A stretch of 64,000 bases of DNA, taken from NCBI GenBank assembly GCA_945872245.1, contig CAMBZB010000004.1:1-64000 (forward strand), written 5' to 3'. Under the pieces are notes generated by a model. The model saw nothing but the letters and a program-made list of their open reading frames with translations, searched no databases and was not told the origin of the DNA. Every line of letters begins with the position of its first letter. Positions within the stretch are counted from its first letter, which is position 1. The translations under genes and the position numbers were made by a program. This DNA comes from Flavobacterium psychrophilum (GTDB lineage: Bacteria; Bacteroidota; Bacteroidia; Flavobacteriales; Flavobacteriaceae). Positions 19,026 to 28,047 of the stretch are shown one piece after another.

Positions 19026-21461
19026 ATGGCAAATTCAAAACACATTCTTTTTTTTAACCAAATTAGCATTGCAGATATTACCAAAGTGGGTGGTAAAAAT
19101 GCTTCGCTTGGCGAAATGTACTGCCAATTAAATCCAATAGGCATTAAAATCCCCAATGGTTTTGCGGTCACAGCCGATGGGTATCGCCTATTTCGCAAAG
19201 AAAACAATCTCGAAAAACCATTGGAAGATTTGTTACTTTCCTTGGATACAAAAGAATATTCCAATCTTTCCTCTATTGGAGAAAAAGCCAGAAATCTTGT
19301 TTTATCTGCAACCATTCCAGAAGAAATCAATGTCGATATTAGAGCTGCTTACCAAGAACTCTGTAAACAATGCAATATAAACTATCTCGACGTTGCTGTC
19401 CGCAGCAGCGCTACTTCAGAAGATTTACCCTCGGCGAGTTTTGCAGGAAGAATGGAATCCTTCCTGAACATTAGCGGAGAAAAACAATTGCTCGAGGCCG
19501 TTCTACGCTGTTATGCATCTTTGTTTACAGATCGGGCGATCAAATACCGCCACGATATGGGTTTTGTGAATATGGATATCGCCATATCAGTTGGCGTACA
19601 ACAAATGGTGCGCAGCGATAAAGCTTCGTCCGGAGTGGCTTTTACCATCGATCCCGATAGCGGATTCAGAAATGTGGTAGTCATCAACGGCACTTTTGGT
19701 CTGGGCGAAAACATTGTCCAAGGAAGAATCACTCCCGATGAATGGGTAGTTTTTAAACCTACACTTTTTAATAAAAAACTTAACCCAATATTGAAAAGCT
19801 GTTGCGGCAAAAAAGAATTCACAATGATTTATGCCGAAAATGCCCTAGCTGTATCGGCAGATAAAACGATTGTGAATAAGGACACACCATTGGCAGAACA
19901 AAATAAATTTTCACTAACAGATAAAGAAGTCATCCAACTGGCGCAGTGGTGCCAAAAAATTGAAAATCACTATAACAAGACCATGGATGTTGAATGGGCA
20001 AAAGACGGATTGAACGACCAAATCTATATCGTTCAAGCACGTCCGGAAACTATTCACGGAAAAGCACGAAAACAAATCTTGGAACTCTATTCCCTAAAAG
20101 AAAAAGGCAATGTATTGTCAAGTGGCACTGCTCTTGGAAACAAAATCACTTCCGGAAAAGCGCGAATCCTGAACAGTCCACAAGAAGGAAATCTTTTGCT
20201 ACAAGGAGAAATCTTGGTGACAGATGTTACCAATCCCGATTGGGATCCCATTCTTAAAAAAGCGGGAGCCATTATTACCAACAAAGGCGGCAGGACAAGC
20301 CATTCGGCCATTGTGGCAAGAGAACTTGGAACCGTTGCCGTGGTGGGTTGTGGAAATGCAACTTCTGTTATAAAAACCGGACAAGAAATCACGGTGTCTT
20401 GTGCCGAAGGCAAAGAGGGATATATATATGAAGGGTTATTGAAATGGGAAATTAAAGAACAGGATTTCAGCAAACTCACTTTACCGGAAACAGATCCAAT
20501 GTTTATCCTCGCAGATCCCGAAAGAGCTTTTGACTTGAGTTTTTATCCCAACAAAGGCGTGGGTTTGATGCGAATGGAATTTGCCATTTCCAACACTATT
20601 AAAATCCATCCAAACGCCCTGTGTGAACCCGAAAAAGTAACCGATGAAATAACAATTTCGAAAATAAAGGAATTGACCAAAAGGTATGAAAACGGTACAG
20701 ATTATTTTGTCAATAAACTTGCCGAAGCTGTTTCTACGGTAGCTGCTGCTTTTTATCCAAAGGACGTGATTGTGCGAATGAGCGATTTCAAGAGCAACGA
20801 ATATGCGAATCTCATTGGTGGAAAATATTTCGAACCCGAGGAAGAAAACCCTATGATAGGCTTTCGTGGTGCTTCGCGTTATTACAGCGACTTTTATCGA
20901 AAAGGTTTTGCATTAGAATGTGAAGCGATGAAAAAAGTGCGAAACGAAATGGGATTACACAACGTGAAACTAATGATTCCTTTTTGCAGAACTGTCGAGG
21001 AAGGAAAAAAAGTTATTGCAGAAATGGCAAAAAACGGATTGGTCCAAGGAGAAAACCTGTCTGACCGGCAGGCAGACGAATTGGAAATTTATGTAATGGT
21101 AGAAATTCCAAGCAACGTTTTATTGGCAGACGAATTCGCCAAAATTTTCGATGGATTTTCCATTGGTTCCAATGATTTGACACAGCTCACTCTTGGTTTA
21201 GACCGAGATTCTTCTTTGGTCAGTTTTTTATTCAGTGAGCAAAATCCGGCGGTCAAAGCTCTAATCCGAGAAACGATTCACGCTGCCAAACGAAACAACA
21301 TAAAAGTGGGATTGTGTGGCCAAGCGCCAAGTGACATTCCAAAATTTGCCCAGTTCTTGGTCGAAGAAGGCATTGACAGTATTTCGTTCAATCCCGATGC
21401 CATTATAAAAGGAATCGAAAATATTTTGCTTGCCGAAAAGAAAAATACAGTACGGATATAA
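19026..21461 (+). CDS. ppsA: Phosphoenolpyruvate synthase
   Basis: The 811-aa protein converts pyruvate, ATP and water to PEP, AMP and phosphate in gluconeogenesis. It shows the N-terminal ATP/pyruvate-binding domain (GGKNASLGEMY, VRSSATSEDLPSASFAGRMESFLN), the central phosphohistidine domain with GGRTSHSAIVARE (His426), and the C-terminal PEP-binding barrel (GFRGASRYY, IGSNDLTQLTLGLDRDSSLV, and Cys764 in GLCGQAPSD). Compared with the usual 'GENGLEIYVM' stretch, residues 678-685 (LSDRQADE) appear to be an in-frame insertion encoded by a GC-rich palindrome. An SDR gene follows after 18 bases, suggesting an operon. Confidence 0.95.
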   Translation: MANSKHILFFNQISIADITKVGGKNASLGEMYCQLNPIGIKIPNGFAVTADGYRLFRKENNLEKPLEDLLLSLDTKEYSNLSSIGEKARNLVLSATIPEEINVDIRAAYQELCKQCNINYLDVAVRSSATSEDLPSASFAGRMESFLNISGEKQLLEAVLRCYASLFTDRAIKYRHDMGFVNMDIAISVGVQQMVRSDKASSGVAFTIDPDSGFRNVVVINGTFGLGENIVQGRITPDEWVVFKPTLFNKKLNPILKSCCGKKEFTMIYAENALAVSADKTIVNKDTPLAEQNKFSLTDKEVIQLAQWCQKIENHYNKTMDVEWAKDGLNDQIYIVQARPETIHGKARKQILELYSLKEKGNVLSSGTALGNKITSGKARILNSPQEGNLLLQGEILVTDVTNPDWDPILKKAGAIITNKGGRTSHSAIVARELGTVAVVGCGNATSVIKTGQEITVSCAEGKEGYIYEGLLKWEIKEQDFSKLTLPETDPMFILADPERAFDLSFYPNKGVGLMRMEFAISNTIKIHPNALCEPEKVTDEITISKIKELTKRYENGTDYFVNKLAEAVSTVAAAFYPKDVIVRMSDFKSNEYANLIGGKYFEPEEENPMIGFRGASRYYSDFYRKGFALECEAMKKVRNEMGLHNVKLMIPFCRTVEEGKKVIAEMAKNGLVQGENLSDRQADELEIYVMVEIPSNVLLADEFAKIFDGFSIGSNDLTQLTLGLDRDSSLVSFLFSEQNPAVKALIRETIHAAKRNNIKVGLCGQAPSDIPKFAQFLVEEGIDSISFNPDAIIKGIENILLAEKKNTVRI
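21056..21078 (+). repeat. GC-rich palindromic insertion within ppsA
   Basis: The core GTCTGACCGGCAGGCAGAC is an imperfect palindrome, much more GC-rich than its surroundings. It encodes the extra residues LSDRQADE in a loop between the conserved GEN and LEIYVMVEIPSN segments. It looks like a small in-frame insertion sequence of the kind called repeat-encoded peptide elements in other bacteria. No second copy was noticed in this window. Confidence 0.5.
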
Positions 21462-21479
21462 TATAAAAACAACACCATT

Positions 21480-22235
21480 ATGGAAGCAACATTCAAAAAC
21501 AAAGTGGCTTTGGTTACAGGTGGTTCCTTCGGAATCGGAAGAGCCACTGCCCTAGCCTTCGCAAGAAAAGGCGCTAAAGTCGTTATTGCCGATTGGGAAG
21601 AAAATCAGGAAACTATGGATCTAATCGAAAATTTAGGAGGCGATGCCATCTTTGTAAAATGCGATGTATCAAAAAAAGCTGAGGTAAAAGCACTCATCAA
21701 AAAAACCATTGACACCTTTGGACGATTGGATTTTGCTTTTAATAATGCCGGAATAGAAGGAACTTCGGCCACTGTACAGGAGTGTTCCGAAGAGAATTGG
21801 GACAAAACTATTGGCGTCAACCTAAAAGGAATTTGGCTCTGTATGAAATATGAAATTCCCGAAATGCTCAAAACAGGCAAAGGCGCTATTGTCAATTGTG
21901 CCTCTGTAGCTGGACTAGTCGGTTTTCAAGGTTTACCTGCTTATGTGGCTTCGAAACACGGGGTGATAGGTTTAACAAAAACAGCCGCACTAGAATATGC
22001 CAAACTCGGAATCCGAGTAAATGTAGTTTGTCCCGGTGTTATCCAAACCCCAATGATTGACCGGCTAACAGGAAAGAAAAAAGAAACCATTGAACAATAT
22101 ATAGACTTAGAACCCGTAGGGCGTTTTGGAGAACCTGAAGAAATAGCCAATGCAGTGGTTTGGTTATGTTTGGATGAAGCTTCGTTCGTAACCGGATTGG
22201 CAATGCCTGTGGACGGTGGTTTTGTGGCGCAGTAA
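21480..22235 (+). CDS. SDR family NAD(P)-dependent oxidoreductase
   Basis: The 251-aa protein is a classical short-chain dehydrogenase/reductase. The cofactor motif TGGSFGIG lies at residues 13-20, NNAG at 88-91, and the catalytic Ser142, Tyr155 and Lys159 are in place (NCASVAG, AYVASKH). After the nucleotide-binding beta2 strand the acidic residue in VVIADWEEN favours NAD(H). The C-terminus MPVDGGFVAQ is the usual SDR ending. The substrate cannot be predicted. It sits 18 bases after ppsA and 25 bases before the P-type ATPase, so the three are likely one transcript. Confidence 0.9.
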   Translation: MEATFKNKVALVTGGSFGIGRATALAFARKGAKVVIADWEENQETMDLIENLGGDAIFVKCDVSKKAEVKALIKKTIDTFGRLDFAFNNAGIEGTSATVQECSEENWDKTIGVNLKGIWLCMKYEIPEMLKTGKGAIVNCASVAGLVGFQGLPAYVASKHGVIGLTKTAALEYAKLGIRVNVVCPGVIQTPMIDRLTGKKKETIEQYIDLEPVGRFGEPEEIANAVVWLCLDEASFVTGLAMPVDGGFVAQ

Positions 22236-22260
22236 AAACAATATTCTGATAAACTTATAG

Positions 22261-24867
22261 ATGAACTGGCATTTACTATCTATCACAGAAATTGCTGAGT
22301 TGCTAAAGTCAACTCCCTCAGGCATAAGTAACAGCATTGCCTTAAAGCGCTTGTCGGAATACGGAAAAAACGAAATTGAGGATAAAAGGAAGAAAACCAT
22401 TTTGCAAATGGTCCTCCATCAGTTGACCGATTTTATGATTCTTGTACTTATTGTGGTAGCCATTGTCTCAGGAATTTTGGGAGACTTGACAGATACCATA
22501 ATTATTCTTGCCATCATTGTCATTAATGCCGCCGTGGGTTTTATTCAAGAATACCGTTCTGAAAAAGCGATGGAAGCCCTTAAAAATATGGCTCCAAGTT
22601 TCGCAAGAGTTGTGCGCGAAGGTTCGACACTAGAAATCACCGCTACCGAATTAGTCCCTGGAGATGTAGTATTGCTTGAAGCTGGAAACATAATTCCTGC
22701 CGATATTCGGTTTTTTGAAACCCACCAAATTAAAGTGGACGAATCTGCACTGACTGGCGAATCGCATAATGTCGAAAAAAATTGCAACATACTTCCGAAA
22801 GGCGATTATTCACTAGGCGACCGAATCAACATGGGATTCAAAGGAACCCATATTACTAACGGACGTGGCAAAGCTTATGTAATAGCAACCGGAATGAATA
22901 CCGAGCTAGGACTTATCGCCAAAATGATTCAAACTGACGAAAAATCAACTCCATTGCAAAAACGATTAACTGCTTTTGGCAAACGATTATCGGTTTTTGT
23001 ACTCCTCATTTGTGCTGTAATTTTTGTCTTTGGCTGGTGGCGTGGCGAGGATGCGGTAACAATGTTGCTTACTTCCATCTCCCTCGCCGTTGCAGCCATA
23101 CCCGAAGCTTTGCCAGCATTGGTAACCATTGCGTTGGCTTTTGGCGCCAAGCGATTGGCGAAAAACAATGCACTAATTCGGAAACTTCCCGCCGTTGAAA
23201 CGCTTGGTTCCGTTACCCATATCTGCACAGACAAAACAGGAACGCTTACCTTGAATAAAATGACAGTTCAGGAAACTTACGAAATTACTAACCTCAACCC
23301 CAGTTCCACTTTTCTTGAAAATAGCGTCTTGCTCGATGCCATGGCTTTGAACAATGATGTTTCGAAAGACAGAAACGAAAAATGGTTAGGCGATTCCACC
23401 GAAGTAGCTCTGGTGCAATTTGCTTTCGATAAAAATAAAGAGAGAACAGATTTAGAAAAAAAATTCCCAAGAGTTGCAGAAATCCCTTTTGATTCTACCC
23501 GAAAATGCATGACCACCTTTCACAAAACCGAAAACCGGACAGTCGGACAGGCTGGAGGAATTATGGCCATTACCAAAGGTGCCGTAGAAATTATATTAGA
23601 AAAATTAGTCGAAAGCCAAAAATTACTCATTCCAGAGTTGGAGTCCAAAGCCAATGAAATGGCAGAGAAAGGCTATCGCGTGATTGGTTATGCCGTAAAA
23701 AAAATGGATACTTTGCCGGAATTACAAAATTTTGATGCTATAGAATCGGGATTGACCTTAATAGGATTTGCAGGAATTATTGACCCGCCAAGAGAAGAAG
23801 TAAAACAAGCCGTTGCCGAATGCAAACAAGCCGGAATTATTCCCATCATGATTACAGGCGACCACAAACTCACTGCCATAGCCATTGCAAAACAATTGGG
23901 AATAATGGTTTCCGAAGAAGATTTGGTGTTGAGCGGTCCAGAACTTTCCGCATTAACGGAACAACAATTTGACGGTATTGTCGAAAAAGTTCGCGTTTAT
24001 GCCCGTGTAAATCCAGAACAAAAATTAAAAATCGTCAATGCTTTGCACGACCGAGGACAAATAGTTGCCATGACTGGCGATGGCGTAAACGATGCTCCAG
24101 CACTTAAAAACGCAGATATTGGCATCGCGATGGGAATCAACGGTACCGAAGTTTCCAAGGAAGCATCGCACATGATATTACTGGACGATAATTTTGCCAC
24201 CATTATAGTTGCAGTCAAACACGGGCGAAAGGTTTTTGACAATATTTTGAAGTTTATCAAGTACATCATGACCGGAAATTCTGGAGAAATTTGGGCTATT
24301 TTTCTCGCTCCATTTTTTCTGTTGCCCATTCCGCTTTTGGCCATCCATATTCTTTGGATCAATCTTGTCACCGATGGTTTGCCCGGACTCGCACTTGCAT
24401 CAGAACCTGCTGAAAAAAATATTATGAAAAGACCTCCACGAAAACCAAAAGAAAATATTTTTTCAAACGGAATGGGAAAGCACATTTTATGGGTGGGATT
24501 TTTAATGGGAATTACAACTTTGGGAATACAGTATTGGGCCATAAATAGTGAAAATTCACATTGGCAAACAATGGCTTTTACGGTTTTATGCTTCAGCCAA
24601 ATGGGACATGTAATGGCCATACGATCCGATCGAGAATCTCTTTTTAAAATTGGTTTGTTATCAAACAAGCCGCTTTTGGGCGCTTTATTTCTTACCGTCG
24701 TGCTTCAATTAATACTCATCTATTCTCCATTTTTTAATGGTATTTTTAAAACACAACCGCTTTCGATGTATGAATTGGGAACAACCTTAGTAGTTTCAAC
24801 CGTCGTATTTTGGGCTGTCGAACTCGAAAAATGGATCATGCGATTAACAACTAAAGAAAATGAGTAG
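22261..24867 (+). CDS. Cation-transporting P-type ATPase (Ca2+/PMCA-SERCA type)
   Basis: The 868-aa protein is a P2-type ATPase. It shows the N-terminal cation ATPase domain, the TGES actuator motif (ALTGESHNVEK), the M4 motif PEALP, the phosphorylation site ICTDKTGTLTLNK (Asp324), the nucleotide-binding KGA motif (ITKGAVEII), and the hinge TGDGVNDAPALKNADIGIAMG. The C-terminal membrane domain has 'LWINLVTDGLPGLALASEP'. This pattern fits a Ca2+ (or Mn2+) efflux pump of the inner membrane; ion specificity is inferred. It overlaps the next gene by eight bases, so the two are translationally coupled. Confidence 0.93.
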   Translation: MNWHLLSITEIAELLKSTPSGISNSIALKRLSEYGKNEIEDKRKKTILQMVLHQLTDFMILVLIVVAIVSGILGDLTDTIIILAIIVINAAVGFIQEYRSEKAMEALKNMAPSFARVVREGSTLEITATELVPGDVVLLEAGNIIPADIRFFETHQIKVDESALTGESHNVEKNCNILPKGDYSLGDRINMGFKGTHITNGRGKAYVIATGMNTELGLIAKMIQTDEKSTPLQKRLTAFGKRLSVFVLLICAVIFVFGWWRGEDAVTMLLTSISLAVAAIPEALPALVTIALAFGAKRLAKNNALIRKLPAVETLGSVTHICTDKTGTLTLNKMTVQETYEITNLNPSSTFLENSVLLDAMALNNDVSKDRNEKWLGDSTEVALVQFAFDKNKERTDLEKKFPRVAEIPFDSTRKCMTTFHKTENRTVGQAGGIMAITKGAVEIILEKLVESQKLLIPELESKANEMAEKGYRVIGYAVKKMDTLPELQNFDAIESGLTLIGFAGIIDPPREEVKQAVAECKQAGIIPIMITGDHKLTAIAIAKQLGIMVSEEDLVLSGPELSALTEQQFDGIVEKVRVYARVNPEQKLKIVNALHDRGQIVAMTGDGVNDAPALKNADIGIAMGINGTEVSKEASHMILLDDNFATIIVAVKHGRKVFDNILKFIKYIMTGNSGEIWAIFLAPFFLLPIPLLAIHILWINLVTDGLPGLALASEPAEKNIMKRPPRKPKENIFSNGMGKHILWVGFLMGITTLGIQYWAINSENSHWQTMAFTVLCFSQMGHVMAIRSDRESLFKIGLLSNKPLLGALFLTVVLQLILIYSPFFNGIFKTQPLSMYELGTTLVVSTVVFWAVELEKWIMRLTTKENE

Positions 24868-25234
24868 ACTAATGCTCCAAATCCTCGACTATTTTTTTAT
24901 TTTGTTTCACAGTGTCCTTATTTTGTTCAATATTTTTGGCTGGATTGTTCCAAGGTGGCGGTTTGCCAATTTAATTTCCTTGTCACTTACTGCATTTTCT
25001 TGGTTTATATTAGGGATTTGTTACGGCATCGGGTATTGTCCTTTTACGGATTGGCATTGGAAAGTACGCGAACTTTTGGGATACGATGACCGAAGCAATT
25101 CTTATGTCCATTTTCTGATTCTGAAAATAACGGGGATTGATCTTCCTGAAAATTGGGTTGACACAACAACCATTACTGTGTTTCTTACGGCATTTTCCAT
25201 TAGTCTTTATTTTGCCTTAAAAAAGAGAAAATAG
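24860..25234 (+). CDS. DUF2784-like small membrane protein
   Basis: The 124-aa protein has four hydrophobic segments and a conserved motif GYCPFTDWHWKVRELLG between segments two and three, similar to DUF2784 proteins ('CPLT.WE..LR' type). It overlaps the end of the P-type ATPase gene by eight bases (ATGAGTAG), which points to coupled translation and possibly a partner role, although this is inference. The family function is unknown. The C-terminus is basic (ALKKRK). Confidence 0.65.
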   Translation: MSRLMLQILDYFFILFHSVLILFNIFGWIVPRWRFANLISLSLTAFSWFILGICYGIGYCPFTDWHWKVRELLGYDDRSNSYVHFLILKITGIDLPENWVDTTTITVFLTAFSISLYFALKKRK

Positions 25235-25361
25235 AGACGAAAGTAAAAGCCTTATAATTCTGATATTTACTATTTTATTCTTAACTTTATAGAGAAGATT
25301 CATTGGTAATTTCCTGTTTTTTAGGTACGATTAGAGTTAATCCCATTAAAAATTAAACCAA

Positions 25362-26459
25362 ATGAAAGGAACATTAAAACTCGGAAAAATTGCGGGAATC
25401 GGTCTATTTATCCATTGGACTTTTTCTTTGCTCATTCTATTCATTGTTTACATCAATCACAAGGCGGGTCAAAATGCGACACAAATTTTATGGTCGGTCT
25501 TGTTTATTTTATGCATTTTTATAACCGTTTTAATGCACGAACTAGGGCATGCACTGACGGCAAAAAAATACAATATCAAAACCATAGACATTACCCTCTT
25601 ACCTATTGGCGGGTTGGCTCGATTAGAAAGGCTTCCCGAAAAACCTTCAGAAGAATTAGTGGTTGCCTTGGCTGGACCCTTGGTAAATATTGCCTTGGCT
25701 CTTACAACCAGCTTGTTCATCACCCTACCCAATACTTCGGAGCAAATGGTTTCCCAATTGGCAAATGGGGTCAACTCGAATAATTTCTTTCTTAATTTCT
25801 TTTTGGTAAACATCGTGTTGGCGATTTTTAATTTAATTCCGGCATTCCCCATGGATGGCGGAAGGGTATTACGAGCCCTTTTATCCTATAAATTAGAAAG
25901 ACATGTTGCCACAAAAATTGCGGCACGAATTGGCCAGATACTAGCGATAGGCTTTATTTTTCTAGGTTTCTTTTCCAATCCATTCTTGATATTTATTGGA
26001 CTATTTGTCTTCATGGGCGCCCAAATAGAGTCGGAATATACCGAGTCAAAACACCTGCTTAAGGGCTTTAAAGTTCGGGATGTGCTGATGAAACAGTATC
26101 AAATTATCGGTGCTAATGAAACCCTGGAAACCGCTGTGGCCATGTTACTTGACAGCTCGCACAAGAATTTTTTGGTAACCCAAGAAAACTTGCCCGTAGG
26201 GACACTTAACCGCGATCAAATTATAGAAGCGCTTTCTAAAAAAGAGGAAGAAACACAGCTGTCTTCCATCATGGACAGCAATTTAATTTTACTTCAAGCC
26301 GACTCCTTTTTGGAAGATATTTTTGAGTTAGTTTACAAAAACAAATCCACTCTATTACTCGTCATGGAAAACGATCAACTCATCGGCACCTTGGATACCG
26401 AAAATCTTTTGGAATTTATTTTGATAAAAGAGGTTAAAGCAAAAAGAGCGCATGTTTAA
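25362..26459 (+). CDS. Site-2 protease family metalloprotease with CBS domains (M50)
   Basis: The 365-aa protein has a membrane-embedded zinc protease core: HELGH at residues 59-63 in a hydrophobic segment and the third ligand motif in NLIPAFPMDGGRVLRALL (about 158-174). A pair of degenerate CBS domains follows (about 225-360: VRDVLMKQYQIIGANETLETAVAMLL, then SSIMDSNLILLQADSFLEDIF). This is the archaeal/bacterial M50B CBS-type architecture; CBS domains often sense adenosine nucleotides. The substrate is unknown. It overlaps the PLD gene by eight bases, so the two are cotranslated. Confidence 0.92.
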   Translation: MKGTLKLGKIAGIGLFIHWTFSLLILFIVYINHKAGQNATQILWSVLFILCIFITVLMHELGHALTAKKYNIKTIDITLLPIGGLARLERLPEKPSEELVVALAGPLVNIALALTTSLFITLPNTSEQMVSQLANGVNSNNFFLNFFLVNIVLAIFNLIPAFPMDGGRVLRALLSYKLERHVATKIAARIGQILAIGFIFLGFFSNPFLIFIGLFVFMGAQIESEYTESKHLLKGFKVRDVLMKQYQIIGANETLETAVAMLLDSSHKNFLVTQENLPVGTLNRDQIIEALSKKEEETQLSSIMDSNLILLQADSFLEDIFELVYKNKSTLLLVMENDQLIGTLDTENLLEFILIKEVKAKRAHV

Positions 26460-27615
26460 TACCGAAACTACACTTTCCGCAACAAAATATGCAGCCTTGG
26501 TTCATAGCGGTGAAGATTATTTTTTCCGGTTGGAACATATTATTTTAGAATCAAAATCTGAAATCCACATTCAAACCTATATTTTTGAATATGATGCCAT
26601 TGGAAAAAGAATCATTGCTGCACTGAAAATAGCGGCATTGCGCCATGTCAAAATATACATTTTGTTGGATAGTTTTGGCTCGTTTTCGTTCCCAAAACAA
26701 GTATTGAACGAACTCAAACAAATCGGAATTCACATTCGGTTTTTCTCCCCTTTTTTCTCGGCAAATTCTTTTTATCTAGGCAGAAGATTACACCATAAAG
26801 TGATAGTTTCTGATTGCAAAATAGCATTAATTGGAGGAATCAATATTGCCAACAAATACCATGGAACCGAAAATTCAAGGCCATGGCTAGATTATGCCGT
26901 TCAATTGAATGATGAAAAAATTGGTGCAGCACTCTCTAAACTGTGTTGGGACATTTATTATAGGAAAAGAGTCATGAACAGAATAAAAATAGCCTCTGTC
27001 GTTCACAATAATGAAGCCGTTGCCGTTCATGTTCTTCAAAATGATTGGTTAAAAAGGAAAAAAGAAATCTTAGATGCCTACATAAAATCCATTGGCAAAG
27101 CCAAAAAAGAAATCGTTATTGTGGGAAGTTATTTCCTTCCCGGCAGAAAATTGATTACCACCTTGAAGAACGCATCGCGAAACAAGGTAAAAATTAAATT
27201 GATTCTTTCCGGAATATCAGATCTTCCCATGGCAAGGCGTGCCAGTTGCTATTTGTACTCAAAATTGTTGCGGCATAATATTGAACTATACGAATGGAAA
27301 TCATCTATTTTACACGGTAAGGCGGCCGTTGTAGACAAAACTTGGACAACCATCGGTTCTTTTAACCTGAATAATTTGAGTTCGTTTGCAAGCATTGAAA
27401 TGAATGTGGGAATCAACTCAGCCGAATTTTCTAATAACTATCTTGTACACCTAAACCAAATCATGGCGCAATGTGAAAGAATTACCAATGAATCTCTAGA
27501 ATTAAGGGATGGAGTACCTACAAGATTCATAAACTGGGTTTCGTACTGGATTACACGAATAATCGAGATCATCATCATTTATTTGCCCCATAAACGATTT
27601 AGAGGGTTGTATTAG
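26452..27615 (+). CDS. Phospholipase D-like protein (cardiolipin synthase family)
   Basis: The 387-aa protein has two HKD motifs, HHKVIVSDCKIALIGG in the first half and HGKAAVVDKTWTTIGSFNLNN in the second, as in ClsA/ClsB-type cardiolipin synthases that condense two phosphatidylglycerol molecules. There is no N-terminal transmembrane pair, so it resembles ClsB more than ClsA. A C-terminal hydrophobic stretch (SYWITRIIEIIIIYLP) may bind the membrane. It overlaps the site-2 protease gene by eight bases. The retron-like locus follows 130 bases downstream. Confidence 0.88.
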   Translation: MFNTETTLSATKYAALVHSGEDYFFRLEHIILESKSEIHIQTYIFEYDAIGKRIIAALKIAALRHVKIYILLDSFGSFSFPKQVLNELKQIGIHIRFFSPFFSANSFYLGRRLHHKVIVSDCKIALIGGINIANKYHGTENSRPWLDYAVQLNDEKIGAALSKLCWDIYYRKRVMNRIKIASVVHNNEAVAVHVLQNDWLKRKKEILDAYIKSIGKAKKEIVIVGSYFLPGRKLITTLKNASRNKVKIKLILSGISDLPMARRASCYLYSKLLRHNIELYEWKSSILHGKAAVVDKTWTTIGSFNLNNLSSFASIEMNVGINSAEFSNNYLVHLNQIMAQCERITNESLELRDGVPTRFINWVSYWITRIIEIIIIYLPHKRFRGLY

Positions 27616-27745
27616 ACATAAAATAATTGTACTAATTATAACAATTGTAAACTAAATTTTTGTAACTTTAAACGTGTCTTTAATATTTTATTTTATTGAT
27701 TACAAATATTTTAAACGACACGAACGATTAATTTTAAACTTTACA

Positions 27746-27865
27746 ATGGAATCCAATAAAAAAATAAGTAAAGAAGAATGGATCAAAAAAGATTTGAAGA
27801 GCAAAATTCCGAAATTGGACAAGAAAACCATTTTTGTACCTCGTAAAAACGAATTAACCTTCTAA
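27746..27865 (+). CDS. Small basic protein next to the reverse transcriptase
   Basis: The 39-aa ORF starts at ATG 27746 (MESNKKISKEEWIKKD) and ends KKTIFVPRKNELTF. It is lysine-rich with no membrane segment. A longer frame could start at GTG 27674, but that N-terminal extension (MSLIFYFIDYKYFKRH) looks like AT-rich noncoding sequence. The ORF directly precedes the structured noncoding region and the reverse transcriptase on the same strand. I do not recognise it; it may be part of that locus or an independent small gene. Confidence 0.45.
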   Translation: MESNKKISKEEWIKKDLKSKIPKLDKKTIFVPRKNELTF

Positions 27866-28047
27866 TTTTTCCTGAAGATTTCATCAGCATAGGCTGATGA
27901 GGAGTTGTGAGTCACAACTCTGTAATGGAATGCTTTTTCAAGCAACTGTGTTTAAAAGGATCTCCGCAGAGCTCCGAACCTTTTAAACCCGTGTTCTTAA
28001 CTGGAGTGGGAAGTTAGATTCCCGCTCCATTAATGATTTCGAGAACT
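27866..28047 (+). ncRNA. Candidate retron msr-msd noncoding RNA region
   Basis: This noncoding stretch just before the reverse transcriptase is dense in stem-loops. TCATCAGC/GCTGATGA (27881-27888/27893-27900) and GAGTTGTG/CACAACTC (27902-27909/27913-27920) are perfect 8-bp hairpins. GTTTAAAAGG/CCTTTTAAAC (27950-27959/27979-27988) is a perfect 10-bp stem. GGAGTGGGAA/TTCCCGCTCC (28003-28012/28019-28028) is a 10-bp stem with one G-T pair. A 7-bp inverted pair TAATGGA/TCCATTA (27923-27929/28026-28032) encloses the last two stems and could correspond to retron a1/a2. Retron ncRNAs sit exactly here relative to their RT. The branching guanosine and exact ends are not determined. Confidence 0.5.

Noticed and set aside
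23997..24668. 223-codon open frame on the minus strand inside the P-type ATPase gene
   Set aside because: It is antisense to a well-conserved ATPase with all motifs; its product shows no recognisable domain and the frame is a coding shadow.
27674..27745. GTG-initiated N-terminal extension of the 39-aa ORF
   Set aside because: The extension is AT-rich and low complexity (Phe/Tyr/Ile-rich), while the ATG at 27746 starts a normal charged N-terminus.
27871..27885. Assigning retron a1 to the segment before the first hairpin
   Set aside because: No complementary partner was found near the RT start; only TAATGGA/TCCATTA gives a clean long-range pair, so the a1/a2 assignment stays tentative.
28033..28047. 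ATG 28033 as start of the reverse transcriptase
   Set aside because: It lies within the inverted repeat and stem at the end of the putative ncRNA; ATG 28048 five codons later starts a more family-like N-terminus. It cannot be excluded.
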